From the NCBI GenBank assembly GCA_963758505.1, contig CAVWVJ010000003.1:1922001-1986000 (forward strand): a stretch of 64,000 nucleotides of DNA, given 5' to 3'. Position 1 is the stretch's first letter. Each line of letters starts with the position of its first letter. Positions 36,240-45,652 of this stretch are shown here, one piece after another. The stretch comes from Korobacter sp963758505 (GTDB taxonomy: Bacteria; Acidobacteriota; Terriglobia; Terriglobales; Acidobacteriaceae). The position numbers and the translations under genes are program-made. The notes under the pieces were generated by a model that saw only the letters and a list, made by a program, of their open reading frames with translations, searched no databases and was not told where the DNA came from.

Positions 36240-36802
36240 GTGAGTAGCCTCCTTTCCTGGTAGTTTTTGGGGATATTAGAGGCACAAAAATGCCAAACCC
36301 CTTAGTGGTGCCGGAGTCTAATTGGGAGTTGCTGTGGAATGCAAGCTGAAAGGAGGGTAATGCGGGAGGTGCGAAATATCGTCTTCCGAGCACACACAGG
36401 ATCTGCTCGTCGAATCGCGTTTCCGAACGCAGGCGCGAAAAAGAAGGGTGTTTCCGAAAAAACGTGGGGTGCGTGTCGCCAGAAATCTTTCGAAAGTCGA
36501 AACGTTGCTCCGAGGCGACCGGGATGAATCGCGCCACCCCGGGCCAGTGTGAGTGTCCACGCTCTTTCGCAGAAAACTTGCGCTTCGATCAGATCGGAGC
36601 TCTATCAAGTGACGCGACAAAGGCCACGCTATGCAACGTCGCCGCAGACTATTTTCGTTCTAGTTGTAGTAGCGCACGAAGTAGCTCACCGGAGCAGAAT
36701 CGAGCATTCAGCTACTGGACTCCGGTTTGCCGGATCGTTGGATGATTCTTGTTTAAGCTTCTTCCCGATGCTACGATTCAGGTTCTCTCCTTGGGAGGCC
36801 CA
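36240..36802. other. Long divergent intergenic region
   Basis: This 563 bp region separates the receptor gene (minus) from the membrane-protein gene (plus). A short open frame at about 36360-36527 has a good AAAGGAGG upstream, but its arginine-rich product matches nothing I know and its codon use is unconvincing. A direct repeat TCGAAAGTCGAAA lies near 36490. GGGAGG at 36793-36798 is the ribosome-binding site of the next gene. Confidence 0.4.
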
Positions 36803-37759
36803 ATGAGCGCCGCCTTGCGCCCAATGACCATCGGCGAGATCCTCGACCGGACCTTTACTCAATACCGTCAGAACTTCAAATTATTCGTCGCTATCGGCAT
36901 GGTTCCGGCTGTCGTGTGGTTTATTACCAGCGCGGTTTTCCTGCTCATGACCAAGCTCCAGTCCCGCAGTCATGCCGGATTCTCACGCGGGGCTGTTCTT
37001 GTGTCGGGCGCGAGCGTGACGGTAGGCTTTCTGATCTATATGTGCGGTATTGCGGTCGCGCACGGCGCGGTTTCTTACGCCGTCAGCGCTATTCACCTGG
37101 GTCGTCCCGTCGGATTCAGCGAGAGCTACCGCCGTATCAAAGGGAAATTCTTCCGGATCCTCAATGTGGTGATCTCGGTGGGAATACGGATAGGTGGTGG
37201 GTTTTTACTGGTGATGCTGACAGTATCTGCAATGACTTTGCTTCCGGGAATTCGTGGAAATCAAGCGGCAGCTGCCCTGGTAGCGATCGTGTGGATCATC
37301 GCAATGGTCATCGCGATATGGTTCATGTTTCGAATGCTGGCAAGGTATTCCTTATCGGTGCCGGCGTGCGTCCTGGAAGACCTGCCCGCCCGCAAGGCGA
37401 TCAAGCGCAGTGTCGCGTTGAGCAAGGGGAGCGTGGGCCGCATCCTGGCGGTCTATCTCTTGTTTACCATCGTGAACCTTGCGTTCGCCTTCGCGGCAGC
37501 GGTTCCTTTTCAACTCGCCTTGGCCGCTGCGAAATCGGAAGTTGCCCGAGTGATTCTCGCTTTGGGAAATCAAACCAGTTCATGCATCATATCCGCGGTG
37601 GTTGGACCGCTCGTCACGATCGCCCTTACCCTTGTTTACTATGACGAGCGGATTCGGAAGGAAGCTTTCGACCTGAATTACATGATGGAGATGCTCGATG
37701 GACAAGTGCCTCAGCAGTCCAGCACAGGCGGTCCCGCGACAGGTCCTATCCCCGCATGA
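36803..37759 (+). CDS. Integral membrane protein, first gene of DUF4129/MoxR module
   Basis: The 318-residue protein has a short conserved N-terminus (RPMTIGEILDRTFTQYRQNF) and about six membrane helices, as in the glycerophosphoryl diester phosphodiesterase-type membrane domain family. ATG 36803 was preferred because GGGAGG stands 4 nt upstream. The C-terminal tail is Gly/Pro/Gln-rich. It overlaps the DUF4129 gene by 4 nt, and its function is unknown, but this family regularly accompanies DUF4129, MoxR and DUF58 genes. Confidence 0.82.
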   Translation: MSAALRPMTIGEILDRTFTQYRQNFKLFVAIGMVPAVVWFITSAVFLLMTKLQSRSHAGFSRGAVLVSGASVTVGFLIYMCGIAVAHGAVSYAVSAIHLGRPVGFSESYRRIKGKFFRILNVVISVGIRIGGGFLLVMLTVSAMTLLPGIRGNQAAAALVAIVWIIAMVIAIWFMFRMLARYSLSVPACVLEDLPARKAIKRSVALSKGSVGRILAVYLLFTIVNLAFAFAAAVPFQLALAAAKSEVARVILALGNQTSSCIISAVVGPLVTIALTLVYYDERIRKEAFDLNYMMEMLDGQVPQQSSTGGPATGPIPA

Positions 37760-38709
37760 AGCTGCGCGGGATGAGTGCTGTCTCCATTCTGTGGATACTG
37801 CTCGGCACCGCGACACTCGCGAGCGATCCGCCGGCGCAGGAAATCACTCTATCGCAATATCAAGCGGATCTGCAGCGTATCGAAGCAGGCGTTGAAGCGA
37901 TCCAGCAGCCGGCACAGGTCGCTGGACTACAGAAGTCCATCCCCGACCACTACAAGGTCTCTGTCGACAACCACTCCCTCACGATAGACAACAAGGATCT
38001 GAAGAAATCCGTCGGTGGTCTTTTCGTGGACAAAAACCGCGAATCGCTGCGCCGCAAGCTTGTCCAGGAACTCCATTTGATGGAGGAAGGTGCTGCGGAC
38101 TTTGGACATACGGAAGACCTGAGCGGGACCCACGCAAAGCTCAAGAAAATTTTGGCTGCGTCGGAATTTGACGAGGTGCGCGGTCCCACCCTACTCGAGG
38201 TTTGGCGCGACAAGATTGTGAACACAATCTCCCGCTGGTGGGATAAGTTGATGAGCAAACTGCCAAGCCAGAGCGGCGGACATCAGGAGTTCACCTGGAT
38301 CCTGATTGCAATCGCCGCCAGCGTGTTGGCGATCTGGCTGAAGCGGATGTACGAGAGACGCGAACCTGAGTTGCCGCGCGAAATCATTCCTTTTGCGCCT
38401 TCCGGCAAGCATTGGCGTACATGGCTGGCGGAGGCACAGGCCAAAGCAGGGAAAGGCCAGTGGCGCGACGCTATCCATCTCTGTTACTGGGCAGCAATTT
38501 CGCATCTCGAGTCGAGCGGCGCGTGGGCGCCAGACAATGCGCGGACGCCGCGAGAATATCTACGCCTCATACAGGCGACAAATCCCAATAGAGGCGAACT
38601 CGCAGCCCTCACCCGCAACTTTGAGCGAATCTGGTATGGCTCCCAAACGGCGAGTGACCGGGAGTTCGCGGAAAGCCTGCAGCATCTGGAGCGCCTCGGA
38701 TGCCGGTAA
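37756..38709 (+). CDS. DUF4129 domain protein
   Basis: The 317-residue protein has a signal peptide or anchor (about 7-22), a periplasmic-type helical region (about 25-165), a membrane helix (about 176-195) and a C-terminal DUF4129-type cytoplasmic domain containing GQWRDAIHLCYWAAISHLES and TPREYLRL. DUF4129 is the transglutaminase-associated family found with MoxR/DUF58 operons. It overlaps both its upstream neighbour (4 nt) and downstream neighbour (10 nt). Function is unknown. Confidence 0.85.
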   Translation: MKLRGMSAVSILWILLGTATLASDPPAQEITLSQYQADLQRIEAGVEAIQQPAQVAGLQKSIPDHYKVSVDNHSLTIDNKDLKKSVGGLFVDKNRESLRRKLVQELHLMEEGAADFGHTEDLSGTHAKLKKILAASEFDEVRGPTLLEVWRDKIVNTISRWWDKLMSKLPSQSGGHQEFTWILIAIAASVLAIWLKRMYERREPELPREIIPFAPSGKHWRTWLAEAQAKAGKGQWRDAIHLCYWAAISHLESSGAWAPDNARTPREYLRLIQATNPNRGELAALTRNFERIWYGSQTASDREFAESLQHLERLGCR

Positions 38710-39875
38710 CTCTCACTCGCGGCGAGCGCAAGGCTGTGATCTGGATGATTGTCGTGTCTCTCGCGCTGGCGATCATTATCATCGTGTTCACTCCAGAGAA
38801 GACAGACGATCCGTTATACCCGTCCAGCTACTCTCCGGCGTCCGGTGGAGGCAAGGCTGCGTACTTGCTGTTGCAACAACTGGGATATAACACGACTCGC
38901 TGGGAACGTCCGTTGTCGGATCTCCCGGAGTACGGCCAAGGGACGGTGCTGTTAATGGCGCGTGCGACTGGGTTCGGCCGAGCCGAGCAGAAGAATGCGT
39001 TGAAGCGCTACATTGCCACTGGTGGCCGGGTGGTGTGCTTTGGGTTCAACCCGCAATGGGTGCTTCCACATGGCAACGTAGAGTTCAATTCCGTTCCTGA
39101 GACGGAGTGGAAATCTCGCGAGCCGGTGCTTCCCAGCCGTCTCACGCGGGGCGGGCCGATCACCGCCGACGCGGAAGCGCACTGGACCACCGATGACACC
39201 ACCGACCTTGTGCACTACAAAAGCGATGGCGGTGCGACCGTAGTGAGCTATGCGTACGGAAAAGGGGAAGTAGTGTGGTGGGCGAGTTCGGTGCCCATCA
39301 CGAACGCGGGCATCACACAGCCCGGCAACATGGAGCTTGTTCTGAACTCCATCGGAGACCGGAGCCTGCGCGTCTTCTGGAACGAATACTCCGGCTCGGA
39401 GTACAAGACAGTTTGGCAACGCGCATGGGAGTCGCCGGTGAAGTGGCTTTTCGTGCAGACGGGGTTCTTTGCGGCCTTTTTGCTGATGACGTACGCGAGG
39501 CGCGCCGGTCCGGTGCGCGCCTACCAGGGCAGATCGCGTCTATCTCCGCTGGAGTTCACGGAAACGCTGGGCGCTCTCTACAAGCGTGCGCACGCGACCG
39601 GCTTTGCGATGGAAGCTGCGTACACGCATTTTCGCAATGGCGTTGCCCGAAGGTTCGGCATTCGGCGCGATGCATCCGCCGAGATCGTCGCGCGAGCGTT
39701 GCAAGAGCGCTTCCCGGAATTGGATAACAAGGTGGAACAAACGCTTCGCGAGATCGAGTCTGCGATGCATGATTCCAGCGTGACGGAGGATGCGGCTTTG
39801 GATTTGGTGAGGCGGCTGCAAACCTATGCTGCGATTATCAAGCTGGGTCCGGGAACCCCGGGGGAGAAAAACTGA
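38700..39875 (+). CDS. DUF4350 domain membrane protein
   Basis: The 391-residue protein has an N-terminal membrane helix (about 12-30), a periplasmic DUF4350 domain (YPSSYSPASGGGKAAYLLLQ opening, then GGRVVCFGFNPQW and KGEVVWWASSVPI) and a second membrane helix (about 258-275) before a cytoplasmic helical tail. DUF4350 folds like a class I glutamine-amidotransferase-type domain but lacks a known function. The gene ends within TGATG, sharing one nucleotide with the MoxR start. Confidence 0.85.
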   Translation: MPVTLTRGERKAVIWMIVVSLALAIIIIVFTPEKTDDPLYPSSYSPASGGGKAAYLLLQQLGYNTTRWERPLSDLPEYGQGTVLLMARATGFGRAEQKNALKRYIATGGRVVCFGFNPQWVLPHGNVEFNSVPETEWKSREPVLPSRLTRGGPITADAEAHWTTDDTTDLVHYKSDGGATVVSYAYGKGEVVWWASSVPITNAGITQPGNMELVLNSIGDRSLRVFWNEYSGSEYKTVWQRAWESPVKWLFVQTGFFAAFLLMTYARRAGPVRAYQGRSRLSPLEFTETLGALYKRAHATGFAMEAAYTHFRNGVARRFGIRRDASAEIVARALQERFPELDNKVEQTLREIESAMHDSSVTEDAALDLVRRLQTYAAIIKLGPGTPGEKN

Positions 39876-40822
39876 TGCAAGCACTGCAACAACTGGTGTC
39901 GCATACACGCACCGAGATGCAGAAAGGAATTGTCGGCCAGAAGGAGTTGATCGATCAGCTCATCGTGGTGCTGCTATGTGGCGGACATGCGCTGATCGAA
40001 GGGGTCCCCGGAATCGCCAAGACGCTTACCGTAAAACTTCTTGGCTCGATTCTGCAGATCGACATGCAGCGGGTGCAGTGCACCTCGGACCTCATGCCGG
40101 CCGATGTGATCGGGAGCAACATCTTCAACGCGAGCACCGCCAGCTTCAACCTGCACAAAGGGCCGCTGTTCACCGACCTGCTGCTCGCGGACGAGATCAA
40201 CCGTATGCCTCCCCGAACCCAGGCCGCGTTGCTGGAAGCGATGGAGGAACGGCAGATCACGATTGACGGTACTCGTTATCCCCTGTCGGAGTTCTTTACT
40301 GTTCTGGCAACTCAGAATCCAGTGGAATTCGAAGGGACGTATCCGCTGCCTGAGGCGCAACTTGACCGCTTCCTGCTGAAGATCAACGTCACCTATCCCG
40401 AAGCGCAAGAGGAGATCGACATCCTGATACGACACCACGAAGGCTTCGATGCAAGAAAGATCGACGCCATCGAGGTCGCTCCGATAAGCCCAGAACTGCT
40501 CCGCCAAGCGAGATTGGAAGTGAATGCGGTCAAGGTCGAACCGGCATTATTTCAGTACTTGCTGGAAATTGTGCGTAAATCGAGGACATGGCCGAGCCTT
40601 CTCCTGGGCGCGAGTCCGCGCGCCGCGGTAAGCCTGCTGCACGTGGCGAAAGCGATAGCTGCTATGGATGGCCGCGATTACCTTATTCCCGATGATGTGA
40701 AAGATGCTGCCGGTCCTGTGCTGCGGCATCGGCTATTGCTCAAGCCGGAAGCCGAGCTTGAGAGTATCGACACAGACGCGGTGATCGGAGATGTTCTCCG
40801 GTCGGTCGAGGTTCCCAAGTGA
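39875..40822 (+). CDS. MoxR family AAA+ ATPase
   Basis: The 315-residue ATPase has Walker A GVPGIAKT (43-50), Walker B LLLADEINRMPP, the sensor-1 region ATQNPVEFEGTYPLPEAQLD and a C-terminal lid domain with GASPRAAVSLLHVAKA. MoxR proteins act as chaperones assembling or activating metal- or VWA-domain partners. Its next neighbour, a DUF58 protein, is the usual partner. Strong purine run GGGGGAG stands before the start, and the end overlaps DUF58 by 4 nt (GTGA). Confidence 0.95.
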   Translation: MQALQQLVSHTRTEMQKGIVGQKELIDQLIVVLLCGGHALIEGVPGIAKTLTVKLLGSILQIDMQRVQCTSDLMPADVIGSNIFNASTASFNLHKGPLFTDLLLADEINRMPPRTQAALLEAMEERQITIDGTRYPLSEFFTVLATQNPVEFEGTYPLPEAQLDRFLLKINVTYPEAQEEIDILIRHHEGFDARKIDAIEVAPISPELLRQARLEVNAVKVEPALFQYLLEIVRKSRTWPSLLLGASPRAAVSLLHVAKAIAAMDGRDYLIPDDVKDAAGPVLRHRLLLKPEAELESIDTDAVIGDVLRSVEVPK

Positions 40823-42195
40823 GTAGCCAGGCCCTCGTGCCTCCTCCCATGAGCGCTGAAGCAAATTACTTCGGCCGCTTCGGTGTGGGGTTCGGGCGAC
40901 GATTTCTCGGCCTGATCCTCCTCGGCATGGTGTGGGTCGTACCAGGATTCTGGTCGCGAACCTTTCTTTGGGGAATGGCGGTTTGGGACCTCATTATCGC
41001 GGTCGCATTCATCGGCGACCTGCTGCTGATGCCACGGAGACGCAAGCTCTCGATCTCACGAGAGTTCGCATCCGTCCCGGCAATCGGCTGCACTGCGGAG
41101 ATCAAGTTACGGATTACGAACCGCAGTCGAATTACCGTTCATTGCACCGTGCGCGACGATCCGCCGCGAGCTTTACAAGCGAACAAGCAGGAGCTGGCTT
41201 GCGTGATTGCACCGCTCCGCTCCATCGAACTCTCGTACGGTGTAAAGGCCATTGAGCGTGGCGATTACACCTTTGGCGATGTGTACGTTCGCGTGCAATC
41301 GGCGATGCAGTTGGCCGAACGCTGGTATCGTGCATCGCTGCCACAGAAGGTACGGGTTTATCCCAATCTCGAGGCTGCCCGGAAAGCGACGATCTACCTG
41401 ATGCGCAGCCGGCAGATCGAGCAGGAGCGCCGTCGCCTGCGACTACGTGGGCACGGCCATGAGTTCGAGAGCTTGCGCGATTACCAGCAAGGCGACGAGC
41501 TCAGGAACATCTGTTGGACGGCGACTGCGCGGCGCGGCAAGCTCGTGACGAAGGTTCATACGGTGGAGCGAAGCCAGCCGGTGTGGATCGTTCTTGATAC
41601 CGGCCGGCTTCTCCGCGCTCGTATTGGCTCCATGAGTAAGCTGGACTACGCTGCGGACGCCGCTCTCTCCCTGGCGCAACTTGCTCTTTATTCCGGAGAC
41701 AAGGTCGGTTTGCTCGCTTACGGCCGCCGCATCAAGGCCAAAGTTCCACCAGCAAGGGGCATGTCGAGACTACGGGTGATCGCCGATCAACTCGCGGCCG
41801 TGGCTGGGGAAGCTCCGGAAGGCGATCATCTGCTCGCTGCCGGAACGCTGGCTACGGCCCAGCGTCGCCGCAGCCTGATCATCTGGGTGACCGATCTGGC
41901 GGAGACCGCGATGACTCCCGAGGTGATTGAGAGCGCATCGCAGTTTTTGAGGCAGCACGTCGTGCTCTTTGTTGTCGTGGGTCAACCTGAGCTTGCGGCC
42001 CGTGTCTCCGAAAACCCGGAAACAGCGGATCGTATGTACGAAATGGCCGCAGCTCAGGAGATGATTCAGCGGCGAGAGATTCTGCTTTCGCGGATGCGTG
42101 ACCAGGGCGCGCTGGCGATGGAGGTCCTGCCGGGCAAACTCTCCACGACTTTGATGGACCAATACCTATCAGTCAAGGAGCGCCATCTCATCTGA
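40819..42195 (+). CDS. DUF58 (VWA-like) membrane protein
   Basis: The 458-residue protein has two N-terminal membrane helices (about 24-65), a beta-rich region (about 80-190), and the DUF58 motif ESLRDYQQGDELRNICWTAT followed by a VWA-like domain (WIVLDTGRLLRARI, with a partial metal-site motif). GTG is the start because it overlaps the MoxR stop. DUF58 proteins are the standard partner of MoxR ATPases, and a role in membrane protein or cell-envelope assembly is inferred from context. Its last 27 nt overlap the convergent SpoIIM gene. Confidence 0.92.
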   Translation: MSSQALVPPPMSAEANYFGRFGVGFGRRFLGLILLGMVWVVPGFWSRTFLWGMAVWDLIIAVAFIGDLLLMPRRRKLSISREFASVPAIGCTAEIKLRITNRSRITVHCTVRDDPPRALQANKQELACVIAPLRSIELSYGVKAIERGDYTFGDVYVRVQSAMQLAERWYRASLPQKVRVYPNLEAARKATIYLMRSRQIEQERRRLRLRGHGHEFESLRDYQQGDELRNICWTATARRGKLVTKVHTVERSQPVWIVLDTGRLLRARIGSMSKLDYAADAALSLAQLALYSGDKVGLLAYGRRIKAKVPPARGMSRLRVIADQLAAVAGEAPEGDHLLAAGTLATAQRRRSLIIWVTDLAETAMTPEVIESASQFLRQHVVLFVVVGQPELAARVSENPETADRMYEMAAAQEMIQRREILLSRMRDQGALAMEVLPGKLSTTLMDQYLSVKERHLI

Positions 42196-43158
42196 CCCAT
42201 CGCCATCGGCCTGAGAATCATCGGGCAGCAGGACGTAGGCACAGAGAAGTGCGAACATTAGCGCGGAAACGACAAACTTCAGCGACGCCGGTGCATTGGA
42301 AGGCGAAAAGAACCCTTCCAGAATTCCGGCAATAATGAGCAGGGGGATGGTTCCAAGAACGAGTCGCACTGCCACCGAGCCGCCAATTACGAGCGATTGT
42401 TTTCGGGGCAAAGTTCCCGGAAACAACAATCCGACTGCGATGCGGAAGCCCGCCGCTCCCGCAATGAAGATCGAGGGTAACTCCAGAGCGCCATGGGGGG
42501 CGACGAAACTCCAGAGCGGGATACTCATGTTGTTGAGCCAGCAAGCGGCGCCGACCACCCCCAACATCAGTCCATTGAACACGATCAGGTAAAGCGTTCC
42601 CAGGCCTGCGGTAATTCCTGAGGCGAAGGTCATGAACGAAACGCCTAAATTGTTCGTCATGATGCCACTCGAAGCTACCGGTTTCATACTGACGACGGAA
42701 TGCGTCCACATCTCGTGGCGTTCAATCGTATCGACCATGGCAGGACCGAGTACCTGGTGCATGAAGTCCGGACGAGTTACCGTGAGAAGCATGCCGATAA
42801 CCGCACCAGCAGCAAATAAGAGTGTAGTTATGGCTACATAGCGGAGGTTTTGCCGGAAGACACGTGGAAAGGTGTAACGGTAGAAATAGTAGATGTCGCG
42901 GGCACTCGATTTACGGCCCGCATAAATGATATTGTGAGCGCGCGAGAGTAGCTGGTTGACGTAACGGGCGAACTGCTGACTCGCCGGGTCTTCCCGCAGG
43001 GCCGATAGATCGGTAGCGACCTGGCGATAGAGAAACGCGAGTTCGCGAAGTTCGCTTCGGGTCAGCGAGTCAAGGCGTTCGCGGTCGCAACGGTCGGTTA
43101 GCTCGACCAGTCGGTTCCAGTACGGTTTACGGCGCTCCAGCCAATGGGTTGAGATCAT
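42169..43158 (-). CDS. SpoIIM-like stage II sporulation M domain membrane protein
   Basis: The 329-residue protein has a soluble helical N-terminus (about 1-95), then six to seven membrane helices with the conserved family segment NNLGVSFMTFASGITAGLGT followed later by FVAPHGALELPSIFIAGAAG. The family is named for B. subtilis SpoIIM but occurs widely in non-spore-formers, commonly next to DUF4129/MoxR/DUF58/RDD genes. No sporulation genes are present here. The ATG overlaps the divergent RDD start by 2 nt. Confidence 0.9.
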   Translation of the reverse strand: MISTHWLERRKPYWNRLVELTDRCDRERLDSLTRSELRELAFLYRQVATDLSALREDPASQQFARYVNQLLSRAHNIIYAGRKSSARDIYYFYRYTFPRVFRQNLRYVAITTLLFAAGAVIGMLLTVTRPDFMHQVLGPAMVDTIERHEMWTHSVVSMKPVASSGIMTNNLGVSFMTFASGITAGLGTLYLIVFNGLMLGVVGAACWLNNMSIPLWSFVAPHGALELPSIFIAGAAGFRIAVGLLFPGTLPRKQSLVIGGSVAVRLVLGTIPLLIIAGILEGFFSPSNAPASLKFVVSALMFALLCAYVLLPDDSQADGDGSDEMALLD

Positions 43159-43924
43159 GTTCGATCCGGTCGAGAAACTAACTATTGATACACCAGAGCA
43201 GGTGGCTCTGGAAATGCCTTTAGCAGGCCTGGGCAGCCGTTTCCTCGGAGTCTTCTGTGATTCGTTGATCCAGGGAGTGGTTTACCTGGTGGTCGTCCTG
43301 ACAATGGGCTTCGTGATTCCCAAAAGTTTAGAGTGGGACACCGCTTCGAAGTGGGTGGTCGCGGTCGTCATCCTGTTCTTTTTTTGCCTTTACTGGGGGT
43401 ATTACGCGATTTTCGAGATCTGGTGGAAGGGACAGACGCCGGGCAAGCGAATCGCGGGAATCCGGGTCATCAAAGACAACGGCCGGCCCATTACGCCCTT
43501 CGAAGCGGTGGCGCGCAACCTGGTGCGGGTAGTCGATCAAATTCCGGGCTTCTACGGAGTAGGCATCGTGTGCGCTTTTTTCGACAAGCGTAACCGGCGG
43601 CTCGGCGACTTCGTGGCCGGTACAGTGGTGGTTCACGATCGCCGGGAGAGCGAATCGCAACCCTTCTACAACATGACCTCCGAGGAGGCTCCGGCGCTGG
43701 AAACCGATGAACTCAGCCTGCGCGAACTGGAAGTAATAGAGACCTTCCTGGGACGCCGCCTGGATATGCCGCAGGAACTGCGCGCAGCTACCGCAAAGCG
43801 ATTAGCCGATAAGATTGCGCAGAAACTGACGATTGCTCCCGAAAACCGGCCGCAGAACGACGAAGACTTCCTGGAGGCGGTTGCGCTGCGCATTCGCACC
43901 AATCGGCGTTTCCGCCAACTCTAG
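43157..43924 (+). CDS. RDD family membrane protein
   Basis: The 255-residue protein has an N-terminal motif TIDTPEQVALEMPLAGLGSR and three to four membrane helices. The RDD hallmark segments are GSRFLGVFCDSLIQ and GKRIAGIRVIKDNGRPITPF, with VRVVDQIPGFYGVG. The C-terminus (about 175-255) is soluble, charged and helical. RDD proteins have been linked to sodium/proton or small-molecule transport. Its start codon overlaps the divergent SpoIIM start codon, so its promoter must lie inside that gene. Confidence 0.88.
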   Translation: MFDPVEKLTIDTPEQVALEMPLAGLGSRFLGVFCDSLIQGVVYLVVVLTMGFVIPKSLEWDTASKWVVAVVILFFFCLYWGYYAIFEIWWKGQTPGKRIAGIRVIKDNGRPITPFEAVARNLVRVVDQIPGFYGVGIVCAFFDKRNRRLGDFVAGTVVVHDRRESESQPFYNMTSEEAPALETDELSLRELEVIETFLGRRLDMPQELRAATAKRLADKIAQKLTIAPENRPQNDEDFLEAVALRIRTNRRFRQL

Positions 43925-43933
43925 CGCCGCAAG

Positions 43934-45634
43934 TTAGCCTTCTACTGGCTTGCCCGTACCCTCGACAAGCACCGAGTAACGGTCGATAGGCAAAGAATCG
44001 TAGCGTTCGCGAAGTCTGCTGGGGGCAGGCCATTGCACTTCGACCCAATCCATCTTGGCGCGTGTCCCGATGCCGAGCACCACGCGAGGGTCTTGGGCGG
44101 ATAGGTAACTGCCACCGCCTACGAGCATTCGGCTTCGCTTAAGGTCGCCCGATTGGTAGGTGATTCGCGCACCGATGGCATCGGGATTCGCCTTCTTTCC
44201 TTTTAGGTGTAAGCCGACCCAGTGATTCTGGCTGCCAACGTCGTTGCGCAGCAGCATGGGCGCACCGTCATTCAGGGAAATCAGGACATCCACAGCGCCG
44301 TCGTTGTTGAAATCGCCGAGAGCCAGGCCGCGAGCGGAGACTTTTTTCGAGAAGACGGGACCACTCTCGTCGCTCACGTTTTGCAGCCCCTTGCCGTCGT
44401 TGTGAAAGAGCAGCAGAGGCTCCTGATAGCTCACATCCTGGTGATAGACCTGGATCAGGTCATCGGGATTTCCGTTGCAAAGGATGAGGTCGAGATTTCC
44501 GTCGTTGTCGTAATCGAAAAACTTGAGCCCCCAACCGCTCATCAGCCGTGTGGCCATGCCAATGCCAGTGCGATCGGCGATGTCATCGAAGGTCTCGTCC
44601 TTATTGTTCTTATAGAGCGAATAGCGTTCATGGTCGATGTTGGCGACGAACAGGTCCATCCAGCCATCCTGGTCGAAGTCGGCGGAGTCCACGCCCATGC
44701 CGGAGCGAGGGCGGCCGGCGTCGCTGTAGGCCACACCGGAAGTCGAACCGATCTCCTCGAATTTGCCGTTGCCGCGATTCGCAAAAAGAAAGTTGGCGAC
44801 GGTGTCGTTGGCGACGAACAGGTCGAGTTTGCCGTCGTTGTTGATGTCGGTCGCAACCACTCCCCACGCTTTGCCAAGATAGTTGCCGATCCCGCTCGCC
44901 TTGCTGACGTCGGTGAAAGTGCCGTCGCCGTTGTTGTGAAACAGGTAGCTGGCCATCGGTTTGTAAAGACGCGGAACGCAATAGCCCAGCTTTCCATCCG
45001 CCGTGCAGGGAAGATTTTTCGCTTTGTCGAAATCGACAAATCGGCAGACGAAGAGATCGAGACGACCGTCGTTGTCGTAATCGAACCACACGGCACTGGA
45101 AGCCCAGCCAGGCGCGGCAACGCCGGCCTTTTCGGTCACGTCCGTGAACGTGCCGTCACCATTGTTGTGGTAGAGGATGCTACGGCCATATTGCGTAACG
45201 TAGAGATCCGGGAAGCCATCGCCATCGTAATCGCCCACCGCGACACCCTGGCCATAGCCTCCAGCGCCTACGCCTGCTTTTTCGGTTACGTCGGTAAAGG
45301 TGCCGTCACGATTGTTGTGGTAGAGGGCGTTTCGGAGAGGCCGCGCGGGAGTGTAGAAATCGCACTTGCCACTGTTGACGAGGTATATGTCCATCCACCC
45401 GTCGTTGTCGTAATCGAGGAATGCACAACCTGCCCCGGTCGTTTCGGGAAGATATTTTGCCGCGGAGTGTCCAGCGGTGTGCACCCACGAGATGCCGCTC
45501 TGGGCCGGAGGAACCTCCGAGAAGGGATAGGCAGGCGGCGGCCCCGAGAATCCGGTCTGTTTGAGCCCGAGATATCCCGCGGCAACAGCAACCGTGTGCA
45601 GAAAATCGCGTCGCGATGGATTACGAAAATTCAA
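43934..45634 (-). CDS. CRTAC1 family protein (FG-GAP repeats plus ASPIC/UnbV)
   Basis: The 566-residue secreted protein starts with a Tat-type signal (SRRDFLHTVAVAAGYLGLKQ). About seven FG-GAP/VCBS repeats follow, each with a calcium-binding D-x-D-x-D-G motif (for example DYDNDGWMDIYLVN, DYDGDGFPDLYVTQ, DFDQDGWMDLFVAN), predicting a seven-bladed beta-propeller. The C-terminal domain (about 445-560) is of the ASPIC/UnbV type. The start appears to be TTG at 45634 because no ATG precedes the signal. It follows the TPR gene by 18 nt and ends 9 nt from the convergent RDD gene. Adhesion or carbohydrate recognition is likely. Confidence 0.9.
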   Translation of the reverse strand: MNFRNPSRRDFLHTVAVAAGYLGLKQTGFSGPPPAYPFSEVPPAQSGISWVHTAGHSAAKYLPETTGAGCAFLDYDNDGWMDIYLVNSGKCDFYTPARPLRNALYHNNRDGTFTDVTEKAGVGAGGYGQGVAVGDYDGDGFPDLYVTQYGRSILYHNNGDGTFTDVTEKAGVAAPGWASSAVWFDYDNDGRLDLFVCRFVDFDKAKNLPCTADGKLGYCVPRLYKPMASYLFHNNGDGTFTDVSKASGIGNYLGKAWGVVATDINNDGKLDLFVANDTVANFLFANRGNGKFEEIGSTSGVAYSDAGRPRSGMGVDSADFDQDGWMDLFVANIDHERYSLYKNNKDETFDDIADRTGIGMATRLMSGWGLKFFDYDNDGNLDLILCNGNPDDLIQVYHQDVSYQEPLLLFHNDGKGLQNVSDESGPVFSKKVSARGLALGDFNNDGAVDVLISLNDGAPMLLRNDVGSQNHWVGLHLKGKKANPDAIGARITYQSGDLKRSRMLVGGGSYLSAQDPRVVLGIGTRAKMDWVEVQWPAPSRLRERYDSLPIDRYSVLVEGTGKPVEG

Positions 45635-45652
45635 TGTGGTCCCGAATCGACT

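Noticed and set aside
36360..36527. Short plus-strand ORF with AAAGGAGG
   Set aside because: The Arg/Lys-rich product has no recognisable family and atypical codon use; mentioned only as a feature of the gap.
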